64,000 bases of DNA from contig NZ_KQ089822.1 of assembly GCF_001037495.1 (NCBI RefSeq), positions 3,491,938 through 3,555,937 on the forward strand, written 5' to 3'. Of the stretch, positions 10,277 to 17,997 are shown one piece after another. Position 1 is the stretch's first letter; each line of letters begins with the position of its first letter. Under the pieces are notes generated by a model that saw nothing but the letters and a program-made list of their open reading frames with translations, did no database searches and was not told the origin of the DNA. The position numbers were made by a program, and so were the translations under genes. The stretch is from Citrobacter sp. MGH106 (lineage in GTDB: Bacteria > Pseudomonadota > Gammaproteobacteria > Enterobacterales > Enterobacteriaceae).

Positions 10277-10289
10277 TTCTGTTGCTAAG

Positions 10290-11294
10290 TCAATCCGCAA
10301 ACGTCAGGGCGCCCTCATCGACAGCCGCGTACAGTTCAGGTTCACCGAGTGCATAGCCTTCATTGCGCAGGTAGGAATGCACGTATTCGCTGTTTTCATC
10401 ATCAAACTCAGCACGGAACCAGCGTGTTATCGCCTGGGTGTAAATGTGCAGATTATCCAGCGTCGTTACTGCCAGACGCTTACCCGGCATAAACGGGGGA
10501 ATAAACGCAAAGCGGCCAGCAACAGAACTTGTAGCCATCTGTGCGGCATTCACATCAGCCGGGCGGTCTGCAGCATTAAATAACTTCAGGCGTTGATGTG
10601 CTGCCAGCTCTGCCCCAACCAGTACAACCAGACGGGGATCTTCACGAAACTGCTCAGCAATAAGCTCAGTAATCAGATGGTTGGCCAGAGCATCAATATT
10701 TTTCCAGGTGCCAGTCTCTCCCAGAGTGAGAGACTCAGAGATGATTTGCTTCCCGTTCCCGTAGGCTTTCGCCAGTGCATGCCAGCCAATATTGACATCC
10801 TCGCCTTTTTTATTGATTTCCGGGTTTGTAGTATTTGCAATCGACACACCGTTGAAACCGACCCGCAGCATGTCCAGCGCATATGCCTGGGAAAAAAAGC
10901 TCTCAACCGTTTTATCAAACTCATCCGGCACGCCGGTATGGTAAATATGAGACATATCGGAATAGCTGATCCGGGCGCAGGTATCCGTCTCTGTCAGAAA
11001 GAACTCCGTACCATTGATTGCCATTTTTTTGTGGAAACGGCCACCATCCACACGTCCGGTATGCAGTTCACTGGCACCAATATTGACGGCATTACCTGAC
11101 ACGGCGTTAACATCACGTAGGGTGATATTTTTAATAAGCCACCCGGATTCCAGAATTGAGGTACGCAGTATATTTTCAGTGGGTTCGCTTAATGCAAAGC
11201 GTCTGTTTGATTCCTCCTGATAGTTAGTACCAGTGACGAATTTATTATGATAACGACGTGCTGCGTCCGGCCTTTCAGTTTTGAAGGCATACAT
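10290..11294 (-). CDS. P2-family major capsid protein (gpN-like)
   Basis: This 334-residue protein resembles the P2 major capsid protein gpN (357 aa). The resemblance is clearest around ALDMLRVGFNGVSIANTTNP...DVNIGWHALAK (about 150-185), FREDPRLVVLVGAEL (about 228-242) and the ending of the P-loop-free HK97-like fold. An AAAGGTG ribosome site precedes the ATG. Classic P4 does not encode a capsid protein; it uses the helper's. A capsid gene here may let the satellite build its own particles, alter capsid size, or interfere with the helper. No terminase, scaffold-protease or portal gene accompanies it. An unknown gene lies 22 bp upstream. Confidence 0.82.
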   Translation of the reverse strand: MYAFKTERPDAARRYHNKFVTGTNYQEESNRRFALSEPTENILRTSILESGWLIKNITLRDVNAVSGNAVNIGASELHTGRVDGGRFHKKMAINGTEFFLTETDTCARISYSDMSHIYHTGVPDEFDKTVESFFSQAYALDMLRVGFNGVSIANTTNPEINKKGEDVNIGWHALAKAYGNGKQIISESLTLGETGTWKNIDALANHLITELIAEQFREDPRLVVLVGAELAAHQRLKLFNAADRPADVNAAQMATSSVAGRFAFIPPFMPGKRLAVTTLDNLHIYTQAITRWFRAEFDDENSEYVHSYLRNEGYALGEPELYAAVDEGALTFAD

Positions 11295-11316
11295 AGTTTT
11301 TCACCTTTTTTAGTAT

Positions 11317-12189
11317 TTAAGAAAAGATTTTATTTTTGTACTCAGTAACCCGATTGTATTTCATTACATGCTCAACATAATCCCGGTCACTAACGACTGA
11401 ACGTAATACATAATTATCTGCTCGATAGTACTCCCTGTAAGCCATAGCTCTTGCCATTCCACCGTTATTTAATACATAACGATCAGTTGGAACGCTACAA
11501 CGGCTAATAATTTCATTCACAGAATCAGACAAAGATTTGAGTGCATCTGTAATAAATTTAATATCACGGACAACGTCACCGTCATTAAACACAGAAATAA
11601 AATCAACAGGGATCTGGCCGGATTGAGGAAATATGCTCAGTAAACGCTTCTCAACTCCTTTACCAATGTAGTTAACTTCATCGGCCAGTACGCCCGGTAA
11701 AAGCTTGATTGTGCTCAGTCTGCTATGTTGCTCATTCAGCCGGGAAACAGCCAGATGGTAACACCGTTCAGCATCCGCTCGTTCAGCATGCCCCGTTTTA
11801 TTCGTTTTGGCTTCAGCAATGCTACTGACGCCGTTTTTTGAGAATGTGCTTTTCCATGCAACTTCCGCATTTGTCACTTCACGCTGCCGGAAAGATAACT
11901 CTTCCTCTTCCTGACGACACAACTGGGCATAACGGCTTAGGAGCAGGTTGATCTCATTCGCCACAGCTTCCGTATCAGGTACTGTTAACCCCGTAAGTGA
12001 ATACAGCTTTTCACCTTTAGCGCGCAGCTTATTCAATGAAAATATTTCAATAATTCGCACAATACATGCAGTGTCGCTATGAGTTTCTTTAAACGGACTT
12101 ACTTTATAGTTTCCTAACACGGAAACATATTCATTCTTAATTGGAAGGGATATGTATTGACTCCCCGCCGGTTGTAGACGGTAATTCAT
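11317..12189 (-). CDS. Unknown 290-aa protein upstream of the capsid gene
   Basis: I do not recognise this protein. It is soluble and mostly helical, with a charged coiled-coil-like segment at about residues 85-160 (for example RQEEEELSFRQREV). It has no signal or membrane segment. It sits 22 bp upstream of the capsid gene and after the AlpA-like gene, so all three could be in one transcript. Position and coiled-coil content suggest a scaffold or capsid-size protein analogous in role to P4 Sid or P2 gpO, but no sequence match to those is visible. Function unproven. Confidence 0.7.
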   Translation of the reverse strand: MNYRLQPAGSQYISLPIKNEYVSVLGNYKVSPFKETHSDTACIVRIIEIFSLNKLRAKGEKLYSLTGLTVPDTEAVANEINLLLSRYAQLCRQEEEELSFRQREVTNAEVAWKSTFSKNGVSSIAEAKTNKTGHAERADAERCYHLAVSRLNEQHSRLSTIKLLPGVLADEVNYIGKGVEKRLLSIFPQSGQIPVDFISVFNDGDVVRDIKFITDALKSLSDSVNEIISRCSVPTDRYVLNNGGMARAMAYREYYRADNYVLRSVVSDRDYVEHVMKYNRVTEYKNKIFS

Positions 12190-12225
12190 ATAAACTCCTC
12201 ATAAATGCTTATAATACTAATGTTT

Positions 12226-12426
12226 TTACTCTGAAGAATGACTATCACGCCAAGCATAGTAGTCACCAGCACGCCATCGGGACATACGACCTAACTTGAT
12301 TGGTTTAGGAAAACGTCCCAGAGAAATCAGTTTATAAATCCATTTATCAGTAAAAAGACAATCAGATGTAATGAATTTCATATCAATGAGCGAGTCAGCA
12401 GAAGGACGATTATCAGTAAACCCCAT
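12226..12426 (-). CDS. AlpA-family regulator
   Basis: This small DNA-binding protein is of the AlpA/Vis type, about 66 residues from the ATG at 12426, which has an AGAGGAA ribosome site. The HTH reads FTDKWIYKLISLGRFPKPIKLG, followed by SRWRAGDYYAWRDS, the family hallmark. P4 Vis and AlpA activate or repress excision and late promoters. An upstream ATG at 12450 is possible but has a poorer site. It lies at the head of the capsid operon, so it likely controls that operon or integrase expression. Confidence 0.85.
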   Translation of the reverse strand: MGFTDNRPSADSLIDMKFITSDCLFTDKWIYKLISLGRFPKPIKLGRMSRWRAGDYYAWRDSHSSE

Positions 12427-12497
12427 AATGAGTTCCTCTCTATGTATCAATCTATATCAACGAAGAGGATTAAAACATCGTTCAAAAATATAAAAAA

Positions 12498-12526
12498 GGC
12501 GAGTAAGAAAAATCTCCTTACTCGCC
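12498..12526 (-). terminator. Rho-independent terminator of the integrase operon
   Basis: GGCGAGTAAG at 12498-12507 pairs perfectly with CTTACTCGCC at 12517-12526. On the minus strand it is followed by a run of six T. It lies just past the stop of the 262-residue gene and separates the integrase transcript from the AlpA-capsid transcript. Confidence 0.85.
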
Positions 12527-12533
12527 AAAATTG

Positions 12534-13322
12534 TTAATTTTTTGTAAATGATGGTTTCTTGAATATAGATGATATTAGTTTGCTAATAATTGGGTGTGAT
12601 AGCGGAGGCTCTTTTTTATCAGGCCAAAATTCCTCAGCCCGACTAAAGATAAGGTCAGCAAGGGCTGCTGCATTTTCCTTTCGGTATGCCATATCCTCTT
12701 TATAAAGATATAATGCTACACTTAGAATCTCATTTCTCTTGGTAGCATGTCTTTCTTGCTGTGCAATTGATAACGATTTATATTTATCATTAGAAACATC
12801 ATCATTTAATATTAGATGCAATTTCTTTACATCTTCCCGCTCCAGGTACGCATCTCCCTCATATCCAAACCCATCATCATTTTTCCAGTCAATTTGAATA
12901 TATTTGACCATTTCAGAATAGGTGGTACCAGCAGGAGATAACAATGATGGGTACTCCGGGAACTGCCCCTCATAAAAAACGAAATCACTTTTAACTTTTG
13001 GTGGCATTTGGAAATAGCCTTTTGTACTCGCCAGCACTAGTTTTTTATCTTTTTTAACTTCATTAATCTTAATCAAACTAAACTCAGATATATAACTAAA
13101 ACCATCTTTGTCTTTTTTCAAAGAGTTTATATTCTGAATAAAGGAGTCCACATCTCTTACTTTATGCTTTGAAAAAGACCATCGCCCACACATTCTTAGC
13201 GACAATGGAATGTCTTTTTCATCCGCAATATAAATAACATCTTGCTCATCGCAGCCCAATATTTTAGCGGTCTCACTAATGCTATAATGAGTTCGATGAA
13301 GCTTGAGAGTATTATTTGCCAT
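12534..13322 (-). CDS. Unknown HTH-containing satellite protein, 262 aa
   Basis: I cannot name this protein. An N-terminal helix-turn-helix-like segment (about residues 12-35, SISETAKILGCDEQDVIYIA) resembles MerR/excisionase-type folds found in phage regulators. The middle and C-terminal regions show no known motif. The gene starts 4 bp after the integrase stop and ends at its own strong terminator, so it is co-transcribed with int. Composition is A/T-rich, like cargo rather than backbone. It might regulate excision, or be a defence or lysogeny gene; nothing in sequence decides. Confidence 0.65.
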   Translation of the reverse strand: MANNTLKLHRTHYSISETAKILGCDEQDVIYIADEKDIPLSLRMCGRWSFSKHKVRDVDSFIQNINSLKKDKDGFSYISEFSLIKINEVKKDKKLVLASTKGYFQMPPKVKSDFVFYEGQFPEYPSLLSPAGTTYSEMVKYIQIDWKNDDGFGYEGDAYLEREDVKKLHLILNDDVSNDKYKSLSIAQQERHATKRNEILSVALYLYKEDMAYRKENAAALADLIFSRAEEFWPDKKEPPLSHPIISKLISSIFKKPSFTKN

Positions 13323-13325
13323 TAC

Positions 13326-14507
13326 TCAAGACTCCGTTCCACCAATAAAATCACTGTACCATTGCATCATTTCCCGACGCCCCTCAAGATACTGAGCATG
13401 ATTGTATATCCCCCGAATAGCATTTTTATCCAAATGTGCAAGCTGGGTTTCAATCCATGCACTATTGAAGCCTTTTTCATGCAAAATAGTGCTCATTGTG
13501 TGTCTGAAGCCATGGCCAGTAACACGGCCAGCATATCCAATACGCTTAAAGACCTGATTAATACTGGCCTCACTCATGCACTTACTTGGATCGTTACGCC
13601 CAGGAAACATCAAAGGATAGTTTCCAGTCAGTTCTTTTAAGGTTTGAAGATGGACTAATGCTTGATTTGAAAGCGGCACAATATGAGCACGTCGCATTTT
13701 CATACGTTCTTTGGGAATCTCCCACACCGCATTATCAAAATCCACCTCACGCCACTCACCTGCTCTTAGCTCTCCTGTTCTTAGCCCCGTCAGGATAAGT
13801 AAATGTGCCCCCAGCAATACAATTGGGCTTCCTGAATAAGCGTTAAGGGCAGTAAAGAACTCCGGCAGCTCGTTGGCTTTGAGGAATGGATAGTGGACTG
13901 CTTCATGTCCTTGCATCGCACTGGCAAGATCCGGTGCAGGATTGTAGATTGCTCTACCCGTTACGATGGCATAGCGGAAAACTTCACCGCATCGCTGACG
14001 GACTTTCTTCGCTTTCTCCATAGCGCCTCGTGCTTCTATCAACCTCAGTACTTCAAGTAGTTCTAGGGGCTGAATATCAGCTATAGGCCTGTGTCCAATA
14101 TGCGGGAAAATGTCTTTCTCAAACGCCTCAATGATGTCTGAAGCATAGCCCTCAGACCATTTGGGAGATTTCATTTTGTGCCACTCTAACGCCACTTCTC
14201 TGAATGGGTTAAGTGTCTCGATCGCTGCGTTTAAAGCATGCTTCTTTGCTTTTTTCACTTCGCCAGGATCTTCACCTGCTGCGAGTAGTTTCTTTGCATC
14301 TTCGCGTTTTTGTCTGGCATCTGCGAGGGTGACTGTTGGATAGACACCAAAGGACAAGCGCTTCTCTTTACCAGCAAAACGGTACTTCATACGCCAGTAA
14401 CGCGAGCCATTAGGTTCAATCTGAAGGTACAGGCCACCTCCATCAGATAGCTTATAGCTCTTCTCTTTTCCTTTAGCGGCTTCAACCTTGCGGGCATTCA
14501 GCATCAT
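13326..14507 (-). CDS. int: P4-family tyrosine integrase
   Basis: This tyrosine recombinase shows the P4-type N-terminal arm-binding domain (LSDGGGLYLQIEPNGSRYW) and a complete catalytic set: Arg in LTGLRTGEL, HGFRH, the later LAHLD histidine, and the nucleophilic Tyr in GIYNHAQY. A longer frame opens at 14576. I prefer the ATG at 14507, because the typical family start (short segment then VEAAKGKEKSYKL) follows it. The upstream bases also hold paired repeats that look like integrase sites. It lies about 165 bp from attL in thrW, the usual position. It drives site-specific integration into the tRNA 3' end. Confidence 0.92.
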   Translation of the reverse strand: MMLNARKVEAAKGKEKSYKLSDGGGLYLQIEPNGSRYWRMKYRFAGKEKRLSFGVYPTVTLADARQKREDAKKLLAAGEDPGEVKKAKKHALNAAIETLNPFREVALEWHKMKSPKWSEGYASDIIEAFEKDIFPHIGHRPIADIQPLELLEVLRLIEARGAMEKAKKVRQRCGEVFRYAIVTGRAIYNPAPDLASAMQGHEAVHYPFLKANELPEFFTALNAYSGSPIVLLGAHLLILTGLRTGELRAGEWREVDFDNAVWEIPKERMKMRRAHIVPLSNQALVHLQTLKELTGNYPLMFPGRNDPSKCMSEASINQVFKRIGYAGRVTGHGFRHTMSTILHEKGFNSAWIETQLAHLDKNAIRGIYNHAQYLEGRREMMQWYSDFIGGTES

Positions 14508-14538
14508 TGGGGGCACATTTCCTAGACCGAACAGAACA

Positions 14539-14557
14539 TGCCCCCGATTGTGCCCCC
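14539..14557. repeat. Paired TGCCCCC repeat, integrase arm
   Basis: TGCCCCC at 14539 and 14551, 12 bp apart, between the integrase start and the tRNA. An inverted copy (GGGGGCA) lies at 14509-14515. The spacing is identical to the pairs at 3133 and 3331. Likely integrase arm sites, possibly also autoregulatory. Confidence 0.65.
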
Positions 14558-14670
14558 AATTGTATGTTGATTTCAAGAGATAGGGGTTGACATCAAATGA
14601 CGAAAAATCGCGTAATATCTATGTTTTTAAAGGGTTTTATTGATTTGAGATGACTTGGAAATACTAAGGG

Positions 14671-14689
14671 ATGGTGCCGATAATAGGAG
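14671..14689. other. attL: right attachment-site copy in the thrW 3' end
   Basis: ATGGTGCCGATAATAGGAG, identical to 3255-3273. It covers the tRNA CCA end and acceptor/T-arm 3' strand and marks the integrase-proximal boundary of the satellite. Confidence 0.9.
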
Positions 14690-14747
14690 TCGAACCTACG
14701 ACCTTCGCATTACGAATGCGCTGCTCTACCAACTGAGCTATATCGGC
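14672..14747 (-). tRNA. thrW: tRNA-Thr (anticodon CGT)
   Basis: A 76-nt tRNA gene with encoded CCA. The anticodon loop reads TTCGTAA and the sequence matches the E. coli thrW gene as I know it. thrW is a well-known integration hotspot; here the satellite occupies its 3' side. In E. coli thrW lies directly after proA. Here a pilus island separates them. Confidence 0.95.
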
Positions 14748-14780
14748 CCTGAAAAGGACATGTCCACGAATGTGAGCACG

Positions 14781-14919
14781 GGGTAGAAGGTTAAAACTAA
14801 CCGGGCGACGCGTCAATGGCCTTGCGAATCAAACGCCTATTTTTGCATCACCCGGTTTCAATTACGCACGAATCGTGTCGTCACAAAGCCTACCCATTTG
14901 TATATGGTCAGTGCTTCCA
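14781..14919. repeat. Direct repeat copy 1 of proA 3' region
   Basis: This stretch is a near copy of 26551-26686, the end of proA and its downstream hairpin. A core of 65 bases (14820-14884 versus 26586-26650) is identical. The repeats flank the pilus island, so they mark its insertion. Confidence 0.9.
14862..14919 (-). pseudogene. Remnant of proA 3' end
   Basis: About 58 bp of proA coding sequence (the C-terminal ALT.YKWVGF region) remain beside thrW. A one-base deletion at 14885, relative to intact proA, breaks the frame. The intact proA lies at 26628-27881. Confidence 0.85.
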
Positions 14920-15000
14920 CACACGCCATCGCAGACACAGCGGAGCGCTTGCATCACTTTTCCCATTGGCAATAGCTATATTCGAGATCACCGGGTATTA

Positions 15001-15465
15001 CTATAACCAACGACGAACTTGCCGTTCATAATGTTCCCATTCCAGCCCGAAATGTTTTCGCAGTTGTTCCTCTTCAAAATCGATATGCAATCTGGCAACT
15101 ACCAGCATAAACAGCGGTACAGCCAGTATCCCGGCAATGCTCCCGACACAGAGAGCAAAGGCCAACTGGAGTCCACTCATACCAAGGTAGATCGGGTTGC
15201 GGCTCCAGGCGTAACATCCGCTGGTAACAAGCGTGGTCGATTTTTCTGCATGAAGCGGGTTGAGCGTCGTACGTTTCATCCGCATCTGCCACGCGGTATG
15301 AAGTATCATCGCCAGACTGACAACCGCCAGCAATACGCTTAACGCGGCATTCACCGCACCGAAAGAAAAACGCTGGCTCAGCGTCAACGCATCCGCGACG
15401 AGGAATAGTACTAAAATAAGCGGTGGCGGAAACCATACTCTTAATTTTATCAGGAAATTACGCAT
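15001..15465 (-). CDS. Isoprenylcysteine carboxyl methyltransferase-like membrane protein
   Basis: This 154-residue protein has about four membrane helices. Its C-terminal signature is that of the ICMT/PEMT-type methyltransferases: SGCYAWSRNPIYLG, EEEQLRKHFG and WEHYERQVRRWL. Such proteins methylate lipids or small thiols with S-adenosylmethionine at the membrane. The bacterial substrates are mostly unknown. It sits at the thrW end of the pilus island and is not obviously part of the pilus operon. About 270 bp without a gene separate it from the EAL gene. Confidence 0.8.
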   Translation of the reverse strand: MRNFLIKLRVWFPPPLILVLFLVADALTLSQRFSFGAVNAALSVLLAVVSLAMILHTAWQMRMKRTTLNPLHAEKSTTLVTSGCYAWSRNPIYLGMSGLQLAFALCVGSIAGILAVPLFMLVVARLHIDFEEEQLRKHFGLEWEHYERQVRRWL

Positions 15466-15732
15466 GGCTACGGGCTAACCTCGGGACTTTAGCGATTAAC
15501 ACATACACAGCTATGAATAACCCGTTTGGGATAAATAAACAAATGATGCTTCGCTCGCAACAGGATATCTCCTTAACCAGACAGGCAAAACCTATCGTGC
15601 CTGTCTCTGCAAAAAAACCGCACCGGAGGCATTTGCCCCTGATGCTCCGGAAATAAAAATAGTGTAGATAACCATACGGCTTTTAACACACGCACGTACT
15701 AAGTCTTATGCCCTTCTCATTCCCGAAAGGCT

Positions 15733-17181
15733 CTACGTTGAGAAAGTGGAGTCAGACACTGATTCAAACATACTTACAGACTGCTTGTAATACCGGATAA
15801 AATCATCAAACGTCACTGGCGGTAAAAATTGATAACCCTGCAGGTAATCAACATTATTTTTTCCCAGCCACTGCTGCTGATAGCCGTATTCAACGCCCTC
15901 CGCGACCATACGCAATCCCAATAGTCCGGAAAGGTGAATGATTGACTCGAGCATAGGAATATGTTGCTCAACCTCTTTAATAGCCTTGATGAACGTTTTG
16001 TCAATTTTTATAACATCAAGTTCTAACTCATTGAGATAGCAGAGGTTAGCGTATCCAGTCCCAAAATCATCTAAAGCAAACAGCACCCCTCTGTTTCTCA
16101 GTGATCGTATCAGCTCTTTGATTGCCGGAGTGATAGTGAGGGTCTGGTTTTCGGTTATTTCAATCATCAATTTAATCGGTAGCCTTTGCGTTATTTCCAT
16201 GAAATTAAGGCATTCCCAATAAAAGACGGGGTTGCTTAAACCAGATGGACTAACATTAAATGAGACGAATAGAGTTTTATTGATACCCTCACCTCCATCG
16301 ACCAGTACACGCGCAACGGTGGTCATTAAATAGCTCGTCAGCTCATTAATTAAACCACTTTTCTCTGCCAGCGGAATAAACTCACGCTGAGAAATGGCAT
16401 AGTTATGCCCCTGTGGCCAGCGAGCTAAAACCTCAACGCCACAGACGTCCCCACTAATATTTACGATGGGTTGAAAATAAGGAATGATTTCTTCATTCCT
16501 TATTGCCATACTCAGTCTACTAGAATCTGAGGCATCATATGCATCGCCGTAAATTATATTTTCTTCAGAATGACTGTTTGTCGGATAATCTTCATGCAAT
16601 AAATTATTCCTGGTCAAAAAAATGACAACCTCATTAAAATGAGAAAATCCTAGTCGGGCAGTAATTCTTTCCCGATATCGATACACTGACTTAATTGTTA
16701 GCGAGTTAGCAATACAGAAATCGTGCAACTTTTCTTTTGTGAATGATGCATACAGCATTTCCTCTTCAAATTCAGTCAAATGAAAAGTAAACATTGTTGA
16801 ACCTTTAGTGACTTCCACAACCTCATTGGGTTCCATTAGATTGGCTCTTAGCTGAGAAATCAATTGATCCGACAACTCCCGTCCATTAATAAAGGCATAC
16901 TCCTCGTACCCCCGATTAACAGGACGGGTTTCATTCATCCGAAGAACAATGCAATTTATATTGATAAACTGTGTACTGTTTCTCTGGAACCACTTTCTGA
17001 CCAGGAATAATGGTAACCGGTTATCGATAACCAGCAAACAGGACGGATATTGTAGAGTAACTGACGGCGTACCAGAAATAAATGTCCGCGCATCGACCAA
17101 CACCAGATTTGGCAACCATGCTTTTATTCCTGAGAAAAGAAAAATATCATAACTGAGCAGAAAAACCTTTTTCGTATTCAT
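15733..17181 (-). CDS. LuxR-type DNA-binding / EAL-domain cyclic-di-GMP phosphodiesterase fusion
   Basis: The N-terminal about 115 residues resemble the pseudo-receiver part of LuxR-type fimbrial regulators. A LuxR-like HTH follows (LTEFEEEML...SVYRYRERITARLG, about 125-185). The C-terminal half is an EAL domain with EVLAR, FNVS, EITEN, DDFGTG, IKIDKTF, AEGVE and QGY. The catalytic residues therefore appear complete, although the signature reads EVL rather than EAL. It would cut cyclic-di-GMP and may bind DNA. I chose the ATG at 17181 (GGTGG-type ribosome site) over the frame opening at 17265. Its place beyond the pilus genes suggests control of piliation. Confidence 0.85.
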   Translation of the reverse strand: MNTKKVFLLSYDIFLFSGIKAWLPNLVLVDARTFISGTPSVTLQYPSCLLVIDNRLPLFLVRKWFQRNSTQFININCIVLRMNETRPVNRGYEEYAFINGRELSDQLISQLRANLMEPNEVVEVTKGSTMFTFHLTEFEEEMLYASFTKEKLHDFCIANSLTIKSVYRYRERITARLGFSHFNEVVIFLTRNNLLHEDYPTNSHSEENIIYGDAYDASDSSRLSMAIRNEEIIPYFQPIVNISGDVCGVEVLARWPQGHNYAISQREFIPLAEKSGLINELTSYLMTTVARVLVDGGEGINKTLFVSFNVSPSGLSNPVFYWECLNFMEITQRLPIKLMIEITENQTLTITPAIKELIRSLRNRGVLFALDDFGTGYANLCYLNELELDVIKIDKTFIKAIKEVEQHIPMLESIIHLSGLLGLRMVAEGVEYGYQQQWLGKNNVDYLQGYQFLPPVTFDDFIRYYKQSVSMFESVSDSTFST

Positions 17182-17523
17182 AGTTACCACCAACTTAAAT
17201 TTATGGCATAGCAGGTCCCTCGTTTTATAAACGAGAGAATATACAACACCTTCAGCCTCCAGCAATTATAATGCGATTCGCAAATTAACTTTATCCATAA
17301 GTCATATCACGTAGTTTCAGAGTTTATAATCACGATTATCCACATGAGTATTCCCAACAAATGGTAAGGCCATTTTAAATATTAAAAAAGGAAAATTCCT
17401 AATGTTTTATAAGTACAAATCCTTTTACTCACTTTCACAGCAAGGCAAAATAAAAAACCACAATTCAAACAGCAACAAAATATACAACCACAAACAACCG
17501 TGGAAATAATACTTTATTGCAAT

Positions 17524-17997
17524 TCATGCTGCCCGACAAACCATGAGCGTACGTCGCAGATCTCTTATCGCATAAACATTTCCCGCGATATGAATGATCT
17601 TGTAATAGAAAATATCCTGACGTGACATGAGCAGGTCTGTAACTTCATCAGGGACATTATCATTTTTATTTTTGACAGTGGCCACGCGGCGGGTCTGTAG
17701 GTATCCATCGCGATCTTTACCTATAAAGTTCAATTCGACATTACGATCTACGGCGTAATGTTTACCCTGAACATTAAGGCTTCCCACCTGAGATACCCTC
17801 CCTTTTGTAGCGGAAGAAATACGAAAAACCAGCAGAACTTCACCTTCAATCTTTACACCCTGAGTTTGCGCCTCCAGATGCAGATAATTTTTGGCAGAAC
17901 AGGTCAGCGTCTCCGAATCATGATGATGATAAAGATAGAATGCTGCTATTATTGCAAGGATGCCCCCCACACTAATAAATAAAGTTTTCGCATTCAT
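17524..17997 (-). CDS. YqeJ-like membrane-anchored protein, partner of ToxR-like regulator
   Basis: This 157-residue protein has one N-terminal membrane segment (about residues 5-23) and a periplasmic remainder with two Cys residues. The ATG at 17997 follows an excellent AAAGGAGGT site, and the gene overlaps the end of the ToxR-like gene. Size and order match E. coli yqeJ, which follows yqeI. A small periplasmic partner for a membrane winged-helix regulator recalls ToxS with ToxR. The family's function is not established, so the sensor-partner role is inferred from arrangement alone. Confidence 0.7.
   Translation of the reverse strand: MNAKTLFISVGGILAIIAAFYLYHHHDSETLTCSAKNYLHLEAQTQGVKIEGEVLLVFRISSATKGRVSQVGSLNVQGKHYAVDRNVELNFIGKDRDGYLQTRRVATVKNKNDNVPDEVTDLLMSRQDIFYYKIIHIAGNVYAIRDLRRTLMVCRAA

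Larger units (their letters stand above)
9834..10289 (-). promoter_or_regulatory. Leader of the satellite early operon, Ash/immunity-like region
   Basis: This 456-bp stretch precedes the Icd-like gene and is open in the same frame up to 10202 (Ash-family coding potential). In P4 the equivalent stretch carries the immunity determinants, short RNA segments that pair with the leader to terminate transcription early. Here the clearest structure is the hairpin at 9864-9899. The region also includes the terminator-like hairpin at 10255-10276. Confidence 0.5.
3255..14689 (-). mobile_element. P4-like phage satellite integrated in thrW
   Basis: The element is bounded by a 19-bp direct repeat, ATGGTGCCGATAATAGGAG, at 3255-3273 and 14671-14689. 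The right copy is the 3' end of the thrW tRNA gene, so integration regenerated an intact tRNA. Contents, all read leftwards: P4-type integrase, HTH protein, AlpA-like regulator, unknown 290-residue protein, P2-type capsid protein, Ash/Icd, two small genes, P4-type primase-helicase, iteron origin, Ogr/Delta-type activator and Kiwa. No P4-type Psu or Sid was found, nor tail or terminase genes. The gene set indicates a satellite dependent on a P2-like helper. Mobility now is untested. Confidence 0.9.
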
